In this document: positions 1 through 12,538 of the stretch, in pieces
Layout: each line of letters begins with the position of its first letter
Position numbering within the stretch: position 1 is the first letter of the stretch
NCBI GenBank assembly: GCA_963691705.1
Contig: OY829545.1
Coordinates: 15,699,569 to 15,763,568, forward strand
DNA length: 64,000 bases
Direction of reading: 5' to 3'
Source of the DNA: Viola odorata
Lineage: Eukaryota > Streptophyta > Magnoliopsida > Malpighiales > Violaceae
Program-made: the position numbers and the translations under genes
Notes under the pieces: generated by a model
What the model saw: only the letters and a program-made list of their open reading frames with translations
Databases searched by the model: none
What the model was told of the DNA's origin: nothing

Positions 1-333
1 AATATCAATTTTATATTTTTTTAAAGTTACAATAAAATAATTTTTTTTGAAAATAAGTAAAATCTGTAATGTATATTTTTATATTTTTTAATATATTGGA
101 GAAATACTTTTTTTTTAACGTATCAGCTGATCATTTGTGGAAAGGAAAAAATGGAAACGACAGCGTTTCCTTCCTCCCTACCTCAACCCTTAAACCCTGA
201 ACCTGAAAGCTATTCAGCTGTTTCAACAAATTAGGGTTTTGCACTGACCTCTTCGTCTCTTCCAAAAATTCTAATCAATTTCGCACCATTTACATAAAGA
301 AAGGAGAATAATCCTCCCTCAGCGAAACCCAAC
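1..333 (+). promoter_or_regulatory. Upstream region with telo-box motifs
   Basis: AT-rich upstream region and probable 5' leader of the gene starting at 334. A perfect telo-box (AAACCCTAA on the minus strand) lies at 231-239, and a near match, AAACCCTGA, at 192-200. In Arabidopsis, telo-boxes are enriched in promoters of ribosome-biogenesis and cell-growth genes. Whether they act here is an inference. Confidence 0.35.
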
Positions 334-2668
334 ATGGCCTTATCTTTTATCAATCCCTCAAATCCTTCAAAACCTAGTCTTTTAATCCAGGAAAACTACA
401 CTCTTATACTTAACCAATCCATCCAAAGTCTCTTAAATGAATTCCCAAACGACTCGTCAGATTTTTCTAAGCTCAAAGGCGTGTTCTTTGAGTTAATGCA
501 GTCCAGAACTGACCCACCTCTTGAAACCATCTGGGCATACTCTGCTTTATACTTTCGTGGTCAAAAAATCGCAGAAGATGATCTCTTGAGTCGTCTTTTA
601 GCTGTCAAAGACCTGTTTCAGCTCATATCGGGAAGTCCAGCTCCTTGTAGCGCTCATAAATCTATAGCATTGTTAGCTCCTGTTGTTTTTCAACTGTATA
701 GATTGCTTGTAGAGTTGCTTGGCAGAGATATGAGTCGGAAGAAAACTAAAAAGGTTGTTAAGGAAGTTAAGTCTTTTATAGGGCAGGTACTTGGGTATGT
801 AAGTGTGTGTTGTTGCAAGGACATGAGTGAGGAACGTGATTCTAGTTTCCATGTTCGGTTTGCCGATTTGGTTGGTATGTGGATGGATAGGAAAGAAGGG
901 TTGAAAACATGCTTGCCACTTGTGACCAATGAGATATTTGAAGAGTTTAATCTTTTACACTGTAGTGTGAATTACCTGGCTGGAATTGTTATTGCCGAGT
1001 TGCTGTTATTGAAGTTGTACTTGGATTTACGTGTTGGGGATAGAGGAGTGGAACTGGAGGGGCAGCTTCGGAGTTGGGTCATTGGGTACATCTCTGGCAC
1101 CGGCAGCTTTTACTTCTTTGGTTAGTATTGCTTACTTTTTGGCTTGAATTTTTTAGTTTCTGTCAGGTTTTTTTGGAGTATAACAATTTTGGTTATCTGT
1201 TAGCAGTTGATTAAGTGTATGTTTTGAGTTTTCTGTTAGCAACTGATGAAGTATGAAATTTTAGTATATGATGAGAGTATAATTAAGTTCGAGTGTGAAC
1301 TGGATACATCTGGATAAATTGAATACTCCGCCCTATGACCCAAAAGGAAATTCTGTAGCTCACCAGGCATTCTGTTTATCGAGTGTTTTTCTTTAACTGG
1401 AATGATTTGAAAGACATAGATTTTTTTATTTTTATTTGGTGTTGTTTTATTCTATTCCTTCTTAAGAACCTTGCTCTGCAGAGACCCTGGTGAAGATGCT
1501 GCTGGAGCCTACTTTACCTATTACTCCATTCTTGGTTAGTACCTTTTCTCCATCCAGTTTGTGCTCCAATTTGGATGGATATTAAGTTTGTGTTTGTGGT
1601 TTTATTTGGGGATTTCCGTTTTCCCTCCTTTGCTAAGTACAATAGTGAAAGTATGTATCTTGGATGCAATCTAAGAAACAGCATGTGGGAAAATCTCTAT
1701 GCAGAGTTCTGGAGATGAAATTTTGTCAAGGACAGTGCTCTACGATGCTGTTGTTCTTGTTGAATATTCTTTCCTCCAGCCCGAGAATGCAATCCAACTA
1801 CCGGATGAGCGCGTGAGAAGTCTTGCCATGCAAAGATTAATTGTTACTTATGAGGCTATTGAATATTTCAGGTAGGACCCTGTGCTCTAACCTGCTGACA
1901 ATGACATCTTCATTCGTCATTTATTGAGAGCTCATAATTTGGTGCATAACAGGAAAGCTGGGGACCAAAAAAGAGCTATATCTCACGCTAGTTCCTTCAC
2001 CGCTTCTCGGTTACCTAGCCAAATAATAAAGTGTGTTACTAGCCAGATAGGCAAGGAGTCTGAAGCAAGCAGATTAATTGGATCATCACCTAAAGCTCTT
2101 CTAAGTGAGTAGTTCTTGTATCCTTCTTTCCACTCGTTAATTTCCTATTTGAACTGCACAATGATGTTTTTCTTGAGTCTAGTCTTCATACTTTTGCTTC
2201 CACTAATCTCTCTTCAATGCCAATCCTCCAGAATGGTTACTGGTCCACGAAAGTGAAGTCACAAGACTATTTGGCAATAGCATCTCCAAGCGCTGTGCAA
2301 AATTAGCCAATGGTGATCCCAAATCCGGCTACAAGCTTCCCTCAGGTAGTCTGGGGGGCGTCAAATCAGATGATCTTCCACTTTCCTACAAGGTAGAAGA
2401 GGAACATGGTGATGAAGACGATGATCAGAACATTGACTTTGTGAATGCTCAACTTCTAGAAGCTGCCCACACAATGAGATCAGCTGTAAATGGAGGGGTA
2501 AAACGAAAAAAACGAGGAGGTTCTGGGAGAAACAAAAGGGTTAAATCCCTCACAGATGACATCTCTGAAAGTTCTGATTCGGACACAGGAAATTCCTCAT
2601 CTGTTACTGATGATAGCTCAAATAGTGAGAGTGAAGTGGAGAATCCAACGTCTGATGATGACGTGTGA
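334..2668 (+). CDS. Unrecognised plant protein, five exons, acidic C-terminal tail
   Basis: I do not recognise this family. Exons 334-1120, 1482-1534, 1705-1871, 1953-2104 and 2232-2668 have clean GT-AG borders and keep one frame, giving 531 aa. The first ATG of the long first exon was taken as start. The N-terminal 440 residues look helical and leucine-rich, without an obvious signal or transit peptide, and could be a helical-repeat fold. The last ~110 residues change character: an acidic stretch, a basic patch (KRKKRGGSGRNKR, a possible nuclear localisation signal), then a serine/aspartate-rich tail ending SDDDV. This layout suggests a nuclear or nucleolar protein, and the telo-boxes upstream would fit a growth-related role. 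Both points are inference; function is unknown. Confidence 0.8.
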
Positions 2669-3176
2669 ACAAAAGGAGTCATGACTCATAATCAGTTTTT
2701 TGGGTGAAAATCATCTGTCCTCCAACCTTAATTATGAATGCAATATCCAGCGTTTCAACTAATTAATCGCCACATTAAAGTTTTATGTGCAACGCTTTGG
2801 TGTGATTTACGGGATTACCACAATGCATTGTAGCAACTAATGAAGCTCGCATTTTGCTGTAGTATTTTTTCGGCTTAAAAAAGCTTGACGGTATTGAAAT
2901 GGAAGTGTTGTTAGAAACGAAGTTTGATCTGGGAAAAAGTCGTTATCATTATCAAATTCTAGTCCAAAACTTTCTTTATTACTCAAGATAGATTGCTCTC
3001 GATTCAAGATGATTCAGCCTAGTTGACCATTTCTAAAATGACAAACTGCTTCCCGATCTGTTTTACTCCGAACAAGGCAGGTACCCACATTTATCATGTT
3101 TATTGTCATCCCTAACTCTAGGAACATCTCAACCATCACTGCTGCATTTGATTGAACGCATCGCTTCGAAGCTTTT
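2669..3176. other. Convergent 3' spacer
   Basis: Untranslated tail of the plus-strand gene ending at 2668, then AT-rich sequence leading into the candidate minus-strand 3' exons. I see no coding signal here. Confidence 0.4.
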
Positions 3177-4634
3177 TCAATGTTCTGCGGCTCCAGCCAG
3201 TGTTTCCATTCTTTTAGCTGTCTTCAAATCACATTGCACTTTTAGTTCTAATTTGAATATTTCCTGCAAAAAAAATGGAGTAACAATTGAGATTTTGAAG
3301 AAAAGTGACAGCCGCTAGTAACTCCACTCGAAAAGAGGGTCTCCATAATCAACATTTACATTTAACAGAATTTCTCATGTTGGTAAGCACAACCCTCGAG
3401 CATATACGCAACGCTTAGTGCTCCTTTAATGCCCAATGTGGAGCTGGCACAGGTACCTCTCGGATTTTAGTGCTGTCCATTTCCATCCTCTCTGAATCGA
3501 CTTCTGAAACAGGAAAAAAAGTGATTTAATAAGAACTTGTTTCTGAATGGAATATGCCAAAGCAGAGCTACAGTTATCGATTAAAAGCACAGACATCTCA
3601 CTATATTCAAGTAACAATCCTTGAAGCAGTACAAAAATAAAAATAAAAAGTGTCTGCTACAAGCATCCAAGAAGTTACCGAATGAACTCGAAGTGGAATC
3701 ATACTACATGAATAGTCAGATCTTGTAATAGATCAGTGACGTTTGGCAGTCACAGGACGTTCACTAGAGTGCCTGAATAATCACAACCTGAAAAATCCTT
3801 GTACAACTGATAAGCTAATTTATTTCCTTAAAAAAGATCAAACTGAAATTCCAGCAGATGACATCAAAGAAGTATAATCCTAAAAGGGTGTCAGCTAAAA
3901 GCATCCAAGAAGTTACCCAAGGGACTGGAAGTGGAGTCAAACTCCATGCATTAGTCAGCTCTCGGAAGAGATCAATACCGAGGAAATAGAGGGTCGGTAG
4001 TAAGATAAGTTCGATAGTGTCTGCATAACCACCAACTGCAAAATCCACAAGCAAATTAAACTGTTGCACTGTATACATAGATTTGAGGATGCTAAAACTA
4101 TTAAACCGATAGCTCTGTTTTTTTCTCTCTCGAAAAGTACAAGAACTTCGATTTTCAGCAGATGGATTTCTAGTTTCTATACGTGTACGATGCAGAGAAT
4201 AGCTAAAGCAGAACCCAACTGACTCAAATCCACATTAACATTGTAACAATACAGCGTTTCAAGTGCCAAAACCTCACCCTCTAACAAGCCTTGTCACTTA
4301 CCTCAGCCTAAACTCTAGTTCAGCAACTAAAAACATAAAAAAATACAAACTCAAATAAGTAAGCAGGCAAGAAGAATATCGACCAGCAGAATGAAGCATG
4401 TAGAGTACAACCCATTGTCAATACAAGTTGTTCCTATAAAGTCCTACTTCATTAACCACTGACCAAGGAAGAATATAACCAACTAATGATAAATAAATAA
4501 CAATTAAGTATCAAATAAATGCAAAATACCCTAAGCACATTACCAGTGAATAGCAAGGACAATACTTTGGCTGAAATCTTTGATTTGATGATGAGAATCA
4601 TCTGGATTGCTTGCTGAAGGACCTTGGGGAGAAA
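3177..4634 (-). other. Candidate spliced 3' exons of the PPR locus, including a duplicated exon
   Basis: Downstream of the DYW stop the minus strand shows a series of good splice signals: an exon ending at 4544 before GTAATG; 4326-4302 between a TTTTAG acceptor and a GTAAGT donor; 4035-3917; 3772-3679; 3503-3457; and a last exon from 3263. Exons 3917-4035 and 3679-3772 are diverged copies of one unit, with direct repeats about 3889-4052 and 3650-3805 that share the donor-side sequence. The last two exons join in phase 0 and read 43 codons, ending in a lysine/glutamate-rich C-terminal-like stretch (ending AGAAEH, stop at 3177-3179). This is either a multi-intron 3' UTR, known for some plant PPR genes, or the end of a small separate gene. 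Transcript evidence is lacking. Confidence 0.4.
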
Positions 4635-7354
4635 TCACCAATAATCTTGACAAAAGCACGTGCCTCTTTTAAAATGATGGAAACGTTTGATGTCACGCAC
4701 AACTATTTCCTGATTTGTGACGTCTGAGACGAGTTTCATGACATCATGGCAATCCCCACAAATTCGAAGATTTTTTAATATACGAATTGTTTTAGCTGTC
4801 TTTCTGCTTATATGAGAAAAGGCAAGAGCTAATCTTTCACTATGATGGTGGAGATTATCTACTTTTTCTCGGTTAGAGATATCATGAAGCACATTTTCTG
4901 TCTTCGGTACATAGCCCATTGAAGTCAGTTTTTTTCCCAGCTCCTCCAACTTGGCATGGATGTCCCTGATTTTTGGGTGTGAAGCATCTTGAGATGTGAA
5001 GACAAGGACTTCACCATTAATGTCGACCCAGCTACAACCAGGTTCCTTTTTCACACCCCGAGAGGACATCAAAGATCTGATGTTTCTAACATCACCCCAC
5101 CTACCTTTGGCTGCAAAAATGTTTGATAGTAATACATAAGCAGAGTCCTTCTCAGGTTCAAGTTCAAAGATTTTCTGGGCAGTTTTTTCACCAAAATCAA
5201 CATTTCCGTGCAATTTGCAAGCCCCAAGAATAGTTTCCCAGATCAATGAATTGGATGCTAGCTTCATTTCATCAATAAAGATCTCTACCTCATTAAATTT
5301 GCCAGCTCGACCAAGAATATCAGCCATACAAGCATAATGCTCAATTGAAGGAGTAATCCCATGAACTTTGCTCATTGAGTTAAAAAACGATTTTCCTTGT
5401 TCAATCAAACCTAGGTAACTACATGCAGAAAGAACACCTATGAAAGTGCCTTAATCGCCAGAGAATGGAGCATTCGGCCATTGTCCAGGGTTGCCATATG
5501 CGAGCATCCACTTAAACAGCTGGCAAGAGTGAACTCATTGGGCTTTACACCCTCTCTTAGCATCTGACGTAAATATTTAACAGCCTTTTCTACAAGATCA
5601 GTTTGTGCATAACCAGCAATGATGACTGTCCAAGTGAAGAGATCACGGTCAATCATTCTATTGAAGACTACATCTGCATGGTTCAAGCATCCACTTTTTG
5701 CATACATGTCAATCAGAGCAGTTCCAACAAAATGATTATCATATACTCTATTTTTTATAATGTGGGCATATACTTGCTTTCCAAAACTTACATCCAAAAG
5801 GCTAGAGCAAGACCGTAAAATATTTACAAATGTATACAAGTTAGGCTTGAAACCTTCCAAAAGCATCTGGTAGTAAATTCTTGGACCCTGCTCACAAGTT
5901 TCAACATCGTGGAATCCAGACAAAAAAGCATTCCAGGAAAATAGATCCTTATTGTTTATTGTCTCAAACACCTGGGTACCATCTTCCATACATCCATTTT
6001 TCATGTACATTGTGATCAGCGCATTGCCAACTGAATTTTCAGATTCATACCCATACTTACATATACAAGCATGGATGCTTCTGCCAAAATGAAGGTCACC
6101 AATGTTAGTAGCAGCACTAATGAGGCTAGCAAGACTAAATTGGTTAGGTCTAACTCCATAGCATCTCATCGAATTGAATAGCTCAGCAGCTTCTCGGCTC
6201 TTCCCCTGCTGATCTAGACAAGTGACCATTGCACTCCAAGCCACCACATCAGGACTTTTTAACCCTACAAACACTTTTAATGCATCATATGCCCTCCCAC
6301 ATTTAGAGTACGTGTCAAGAAGACTACAACCTAGAAACTCATCAAGTTCCCAGCCACTCCTAATCACCAAAGAATGCAAAACCTTCCCCTCTCTCAAACT
6401 TCCTGAGCTTGCACATCCCTTTAAAACAGCGGACAAAGTGAACTTACTAAACTTTAATTCATACTCAGCCATCCTACAGAACAACTTCAAAACTTTCTTC
6501 CCATCACCCATATGAGCATAACCATTAAGCAAAGCATTCCATGACACGGCATTCTTCTCTGGCATGCTACAAAACACTATGTCAGCAAGTTCCATTTCAC
6601 CACACTTTGCATAAAGATCAACAAGGGCAGAACCAACAAACACATCCAATAACAAGGAGCTTTTTATTGCTTCCACATGAACTTGCTTTCCAAATTACAC
6701 ATCCCACATCCCACATGAACACAGTGGCCAATGCAAACTCATTAGGCATTATATCTTTCTTCCTCATATCACAATACGCAGCAACACCATCACTTCCACA
6801 CCCATCACTCACGTAACCCGCAATCAAGGCCATCCACGAAACAACATCTGGGTCAGGCATTAAGTCAAGCACCTTACGCGCAACTACTGAACGACCACAT
6901 TTCGCATAGAAATTGATCAAAGAGACCCACAAATGCGAATCAGGCTCTTCTCCACTTTTAATCAAATGCCCATGAACTGCCAACCCCTCGTTCAAACCCC
7001 CTCTTGAAGCGAACTCACGCAACATCCCAGAATACTCTTTTAGCACCTCTTTCGCACTAAAATTCACAACTTTACGCCAACTATTCTTCCATTTTTACCA
7101 ATATTTGACCCACTAAACTTTCTAGGTTCCATTCTATTAGACTCATCGAGAACTAACACACTTGTTGGCTCTGTTTCGACGGCAATAAGAGAAGCACAAG
7201 AAGAAAACTTAGCTCGCAAAGGCGGTAACAGAGAGGCTGAACTCGTCTGCGGCTTGTTTGGCAGCAATAACAACTTCATTGAAACAGTGGGTCTCTTTCG
7301 AGTAGGAAGAAGAATGGAATAGCGCGCTTTTACGGCAATAAAATCGGATTCCAT
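4635..7354 (-). pseudogene. PPR-DYW RNA-editing factor, broken by three frame disruptions
   Basis: Three blocks in different frames together resemble one long PLS-class pentatricopeptide protein. An organelle-presequence-like N terminus occupies 7354-7066. PPR repeats begin in another frame from about 7090 and run to about 6690. A further block at 6676-5445 holds many PPR motifs. A final block from about 5452 to 4635 carries E motifs and the DYW domain with its HSE and CGDCH zinc-ligand motifs and a DYW terminus. The breaks are a frameshift near 7066-7090; a small deletion and shift near 6690-6715, where the expected repeat end is replaced by a short GATGTGG tandem; and a deletion near 5445-5452 that appears to remove most of one repeat (about 70 codons by comparison with related proteins). 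Intact relatives act in organellar C-to-U editing. Assembly error could explain single shifts, but not the missing repeat. Confidence 0.75.
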
Positions 7355-8496
7355 CCCTCTGGAAAGCTCAAAACTACTGCTCGTGTAGCTCTTCAGTGTC
7401 GAAAACAGAACCAAATACAGAACCAATAGAATAAAACATTAGGAAGAAACGACGGAGGTAAGAACTACTGTTATTTGCTTGAAATCGCAAATTAAGGTAC
7501 TGTTTGAGTGTAAATTGGTCATTTCTTTTGAAACTTGAAAGGAGGCTAAGGAGAGATTGTGGCAAGCGGAGAGCAGCTCCGGAGAGTAACAATGGCAGTT
7601 TGCAGCAGCTTTATCTCGTAGATGATGATAGTTGGAGAATGGGCTTACGGGTTTAGGCCTAACTACAAACCTAAAGCCCATTGGAGATTTGGGTAATTTA
7701 CACGCTTGGGTCACATAGGTTTGGGCCTGTCTAAATTCGATAGCAAGTATTTTATAATCCTTTGGGCAAAAGACATTTTAGCCACTAAACTCTTCAAAAG
7801 TTCTGAGAGTAGCCATTGACTTTTAATTTAGACCATAAGTTTACCAAAATGGCAAAATTAGCCACTCCATCACGCCCGTGCGCCGTTACTGGAGTCTGGG
7901 TAGAGTGAAACGAAGAGAATTAAAGATAAGAGAATAAAAAGTTTCCGATCTCGCTCAATAAAATGATATTTTTCATATCAAAACCAAGTCCTCGTTATTT
8001 TTTCAAAAGGTTTCAGTTAATTGAAAGTCCTTATTGTATATAATTTTCTTATTTATTCGATATGTGGCTTTGAATCATAAATTTTAATATTAAATTTAAA
8101 TAATATATATATTTCTGAGCGAATTTCGGATTAATTTTATTTATATTAGGTGTGATTCATACAGAAAAAATATTGGGCACTAGGCTACTAGCCTAAAGTG
8201 AATAATGTAGTGGAATGGAATGTTTTATTATGTTTACATGGGATTGTTGGGCTGAGGAGTGACAACATGTGATGTGAAGTGGGTGTTGAAAATTGTAGCT
8301 GGTGGTAGACTGGCAGTAGTAGGCTTGTCACGCCTTTTATTATTTTTATCCATCGGGACCAAACCTATTGGCTAATTTACTCAATTGGGATTTGCATCTA
8401 TCCTTTTCTTATATGGATTTACCTACAAACGCACTATCGTCTAAGACCCACTTACAATATATATTTTTATTTTTATACTTTGTGGACTAATTAATA
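7355..8496. other. Upstream region of the PPR locus
   Basis: About 1.1 kb of probable 5' leader and promoter for the minus-strand PPR locus, then AT-rich spacer. Short open frames on the minus strand at 7374-7714 lack homology that I recognise and are probably chance. No repeat is clear before the MITE at 8497. Confidence 0.35.
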
Positions 8497-8755
8497 CTCC
8501 CTCCGTCCTTCAATGTTTGTTGTTTTAGTTTTTGTTTTTACTGTTTCGACACGTATCTTAAAACGGTCGGTAGACTCACTATTTGAGACAATTTTACCCC
8601 TAATTTTTTCTGGGAAGTACGTTAAGGATTAACGTACGTTCACAAAAAAATTCGGATTTTTTAAAGTCAAATAGTACCTCATCCGGCCTCCTCGATATGC
8701 GTTCCCTATTGAATATTGGGATGCGAGGAAGACAAACATTGAAGGACAGAGGGAG
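8497..8755. mobile_element. Stowaway-like MITE (259 bp)
   Basis: Terminal inverted repeats begin CTCCCTCCGTCCTTCAATG on the left and end with the complementary run through GGACAGAGGGAG on the right. The element is flanked by TA on both sides (8495-8496 and 8756-8757), the target duplication typical of Tc1/mariner Stowaway MITEs. There is no coding capacity. A related element lies at 58883. Confidence 0.85.
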
Positions 8756-9639
8756 TAGTAATTGTTTATCAAGATGTTGATGCTTAGGGGCTATTTCATA
8801 ACGCAAAATTTTCTGAAAATTTTGTAAAATTGATTTTTTTTGCAAAAGTTGTTTCACAACCAAAATTTTGCAAACATTTTCCATTTTTTTCTGTTTTGTA
8901 AACATTTTTTTATTTATTTTATTTATTTTTTACTGTAGTTCAATAAATCTATATTGTTAATCTAAAAAAAATTGTTATTTTAGACATATCTACCCTTGTA
9001 ATTTATGTAAATTGATACAAATTTTGCTAAAATTACTTCATAATTGATATTTAACTAACTAATACTCCTAATTAAAATCATACGAGTAAAATTCAATGTT
9101 TAACATTGTAATGAATAACATTTTTTATCATGTTATTATCGAAAGTTACATTATGAAATAAATACAAACTCGATTTAAAAAAAAATAAAAATAAATATGG
9201 CTAAAGATACACATTTTTTGATATTTATATAAAATTAATCCTGGTAAATTGATTACAATGTTCTAATTGTTTTAATTAATCAATACTCCTAATTAAATTC
9301 ATACGAATAAAATTAGATCAATATTTACTGGAAAATTAATTAACCAATACTCTCAATAATTTCGGTACGGTATTACGGTAATATCGAATTACATACAAAC
9401 ATTAGTTTAATAAATACTAAATAAGGAAAAATATAATCTTGGAACATTGGAATTACAAACATTAAAATTAGTTCGGTCAATAATTCGATATATCATACAG
9501 TAAAAAGGCCCTCTGTACTAACTCAAAAAACAGAAACCTCTCCTACCTTTTAAAAATACTATTCAACCTCCCATGTACCAAGGGTCAACGACAAAATTGT
9601 AGTTTCTGTTAGTCAAACTAACAGACCGTTAGTGTTGAC

Positions 9640-10330
9640 TGTTGACTTTAATTAAAAAGATTAGAAAAAATATAAAAGTTCCAAAAAAAATGTAAAATTT
9701 CTAAAAAAAATTAATTAACCTAAAAATCCAGAAACAATATGTAAAATTTCAAAAAAAAAATTAATTAATCTAAAAATCCAAAAATAATTGTAAAACATCC
9801 AAAAAAATGTAAAAATTCACAAAAAAATGTAAAATTCAAAAAACAAATTAATCTAAAAATATTTTTCCAAAAAATTGTAAAAATTCACAAAACAATGTTA
9901 AAAATCCAAAAAAAAATTAATCTAAAAATCCAAAAAAATATAAAAATCTATAATTAATTAATTTTTTACAATTTCTTGGATTTTTAGATAAATTAATTTT
10001 ATTTTGAATTTTTAACAATTTTCTGAATTTTTAGATTAATTTCTGTATTTTACAATTTTGTTGGAATTTTTTGATTAATTAATTTTCTTTTGAATTTCTA
10101 CAATTTTTCTGAATTTTTAGATTAATTAACTTTTTTTTAGCTATTTTTACATTTTTTCGAATTGTTTATTTTTTTGGGAATTTTTATAATAAATAATTAA
10201 TATAAAAATCCAAAAAAAAAATTGATTAATATTTTTTTTGAGTTTTTACAAATTTTTCTGGATTTTAACATTAATTATTTTTTTGGGAATTTTTAAATTT
10301 TTTACATTTTTTCTAAACTTGTAGTGTTAA
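9640..10330. repeat. A-rich to T-rich imperfect inverted array
   Basis: The first ~300 bases repeat short variants of TGTAAAAATTCCAAAAAA and TTAATTAATCTAAAAATCC. The second half is dominated by the reverse complement of the same words, with the switch near 9950. A leader at about 9506-9645 (CCTCTGTACTAACTC onward) resembles the TIR style of the foldback at 19393, but no matching right end is visible. It looks like a decayed foldback/MULE-type element. Confidence 0.5.
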
Positions 10331-10519
10331 TTCTGAAATACCGTTTTGCAATTGCAAAAGTTCAAATATGGCGTTTGCAAAATTTTCTAAACTTGTAGTG
10401 TTAATTCTGAAAATCTGTTTTGCTATTGCAAAACTAAAAAATTTGCTGAAAATTTTTCATTTAGAAAATGTTGTTGTGAAACAGATTTTGGAAAATTTTT
10501 AGATTTTTTTTTCCTTGAA

Positions 10520-12180
10520 TGGGTTGTGTGATAGCATATTTTTATGCACGATTTTCTTCCCATTTTCTCACCCATTTAAGGCATGATTCTGCTAATTTAC
10601 CCTTGTTTTCATTACTTTTGCAGATTTAAGCCTAAAATGGGAGTTTATGCGAAAAGAAGCATTTTTGGGGCATTTTGTGCAGTTTTGAGCTTCAAGACCC
10701 AAAGTCGAGGTCCCGAGTCCAAAGCAGCGTTCAAGGTCCCGAATCGGATTCCCCATTCGGGACCCCAAAAGGCGAGGAATGACATTTCCACGTGTCATCT
10801 CACCAGAGCTTCCATGTGCCTCCTCTGACACTGTACCTGCAGCCTGCACTGACCACCAAATACCTACCGCTCTGACCAAGTCAGCCCTTGAGCCCAGTCC
10901 AGACCTGCCAAAGCTGGGAAAATCATACAGTTTTATGCTTTTCCAGCTTTATGCTTTAAGGAGCATGGATCCACTTCTTTAGGCTTTCAATTAATGCATT
11001 TTGTCCCTAGTTTTAGGCTGAAGATATTTTGTGCTTAGAGCTCTACTATATAAAGGGCATCTAAGATTAGTTTAGGGGATTATCATCTATCTCTTACCAT
11101 CTATTACTATTGAGTCACTTAGTATAAATTTCCTTAGACTTCTCTCTAGTTTCTCTCTCTAGTTCTTGTTAGCTCATCTTCAACCTTGCCGCCGGGCTTT
11201 GAACGGATTTTTAGTAACAAAGTTTTCTTCCTTTAATCTATTTATTTACTTATTATGATTTCTTCAATTATTATTTGTTTAATTTCGAGTATGAGTAGCT
11301 AAATCTTTAATTCTTAGCAAGGGTGATTCGAGGGTTGCAAGGGCAGATTCAAGGCCTAAATACGCTTAATACATTCTTGATGCTATATTCAATTATTCAT
11401 CGTTTTAATTACATCTTTGCATGATTTAAATTGAGGTCTGATCAGCTGATAATTATCTTGTGTAAATGCTGCCATTTATGTGATGAATACGGAAGGAAAA
11501 TTGCATGAAATAAGTAGGCATCTGTTTAGTCTTGACTGCGCTGAAGTGGTCTCGAATAGATAGGGTGGGTAGTTGATTAGAGCAAGGTCACGAGCCTGAC
11601 AAACTGAGGGACTCTTAACTCTAGATCTGTCTTTTCTTAGCTTCATGGGCAGTTTGAGTATGACCCTCCCGCATTCATGCCTGGAGGGATGGCAAACTGT
11701 CAAGAAAAGTAGTTTCTCTTAAGAGAAAAGTAGGGGATATCCGAGGAATCTGGTCCCCATGTCATTTCTATGATGTCTTGAATAGAATACCCTTGAGCCG
11801 ATGACAATCTGGTCCCGAACGCAACCCAAGAATACCTTTGCTGAGAATCCCCCTATAATCGATTATCTGTGTTCATTTCTCCTTTGTTTATTTATTTCTG
11901 CATTTATTTGCTAATTGCTTTATTATACCATTCGGGACTTCGAACGTGACATTCGGGACCCCGAATACTGCTTTTCTAGATAGAAATTGTTAGCTCCCAA
12001 AATCTGCCTTGGCTAACTCGTTTAGCCAAGTAAACCCCCCCTCCCGATTGCTGCTTTTTATGCATTTCGCCCCCGAATACATTCAAGGCCTTAGATCAGT
12101 CTCTCACAATCCCTGTGTTCGACCCTGACTACCGCTGTACACATTATCTCCTGTGCACACACGTTTTTGGGCATTATAAA
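10520..12180 (+). mobile_element. LTR-like retrotransposon fragment, possibly a solo LTR
   Basis: This block differs sharply in composition from its AT-rich host. It carries a TATA-like CTATATAAAGGG near 11046, a pyrimidine-rich leader, and near 12110-12160 a segment (CCCTGTGTTCGACCCTGAC) resembling the conserved 3' part of plant Ty3/gypsy LTRs. No gag or pol reading frame is present. I could not find a clean TG...CA border or a 5-bp target duplication, so the exact ends and the solo-LTR reading are tentative. Confidence 0.4.
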
Positions 12181-12538
12181 TCTTCATTTGATTGACGATC
12201 ATTGTGCTTTTGAATTTAGACATGAATATATTTAGCATATTTATATTTGATGTTTAACAAAATTAAAATAGGCTACTATTTAGTTTATTATTATTTTTTT
12301 CAAAAAAATATTAGCATTATTTTTAATTAAAATAAAATTGATTTAATAAAAGCAGTAGCTTTTATTTTTCAAAAAAATAAGAAATAGTTGTTAGGTAAAT
12401 ACGATTTCGAATTTTCTAAGCCTGAAAAATGAAAGCTGAAAAACAGAAAACGTACTGTAGCTATGAAATAGAATTGAAAATTTTGCAAAACAGACAATTT
12501 TACAAAACAGAAATTTTGCGTTGTGAAACGCAGCCTTA

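Larger units (their letters stand above)
8787..12535. mobile_element. Non-autonomous DNA transposon shell (PIF/Harbinger-like?) with nested insertions
   Basis: The left end (GGGGCTATTTCATAACGC) and the complement of the right end (GGCTGCGTTTCACAACGC) form similar terminal repeats rich in GCAAAATTT. TTA is present on both sides (8784-8786 and 12536-12538), which fits the 3-bp duplication of PIF/Harbinger elements; a hAT-type origin is the alternative because CTTAG is shared. The interior has no transposase. It holds an A-rich to T-rich foldback (about 9640-10330) and an LTR-like block (about 10520-12180), so the shell has grown by insertion. Copies of the terminal motif recur internally around 10460-10500. 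Confidence 0.5.
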
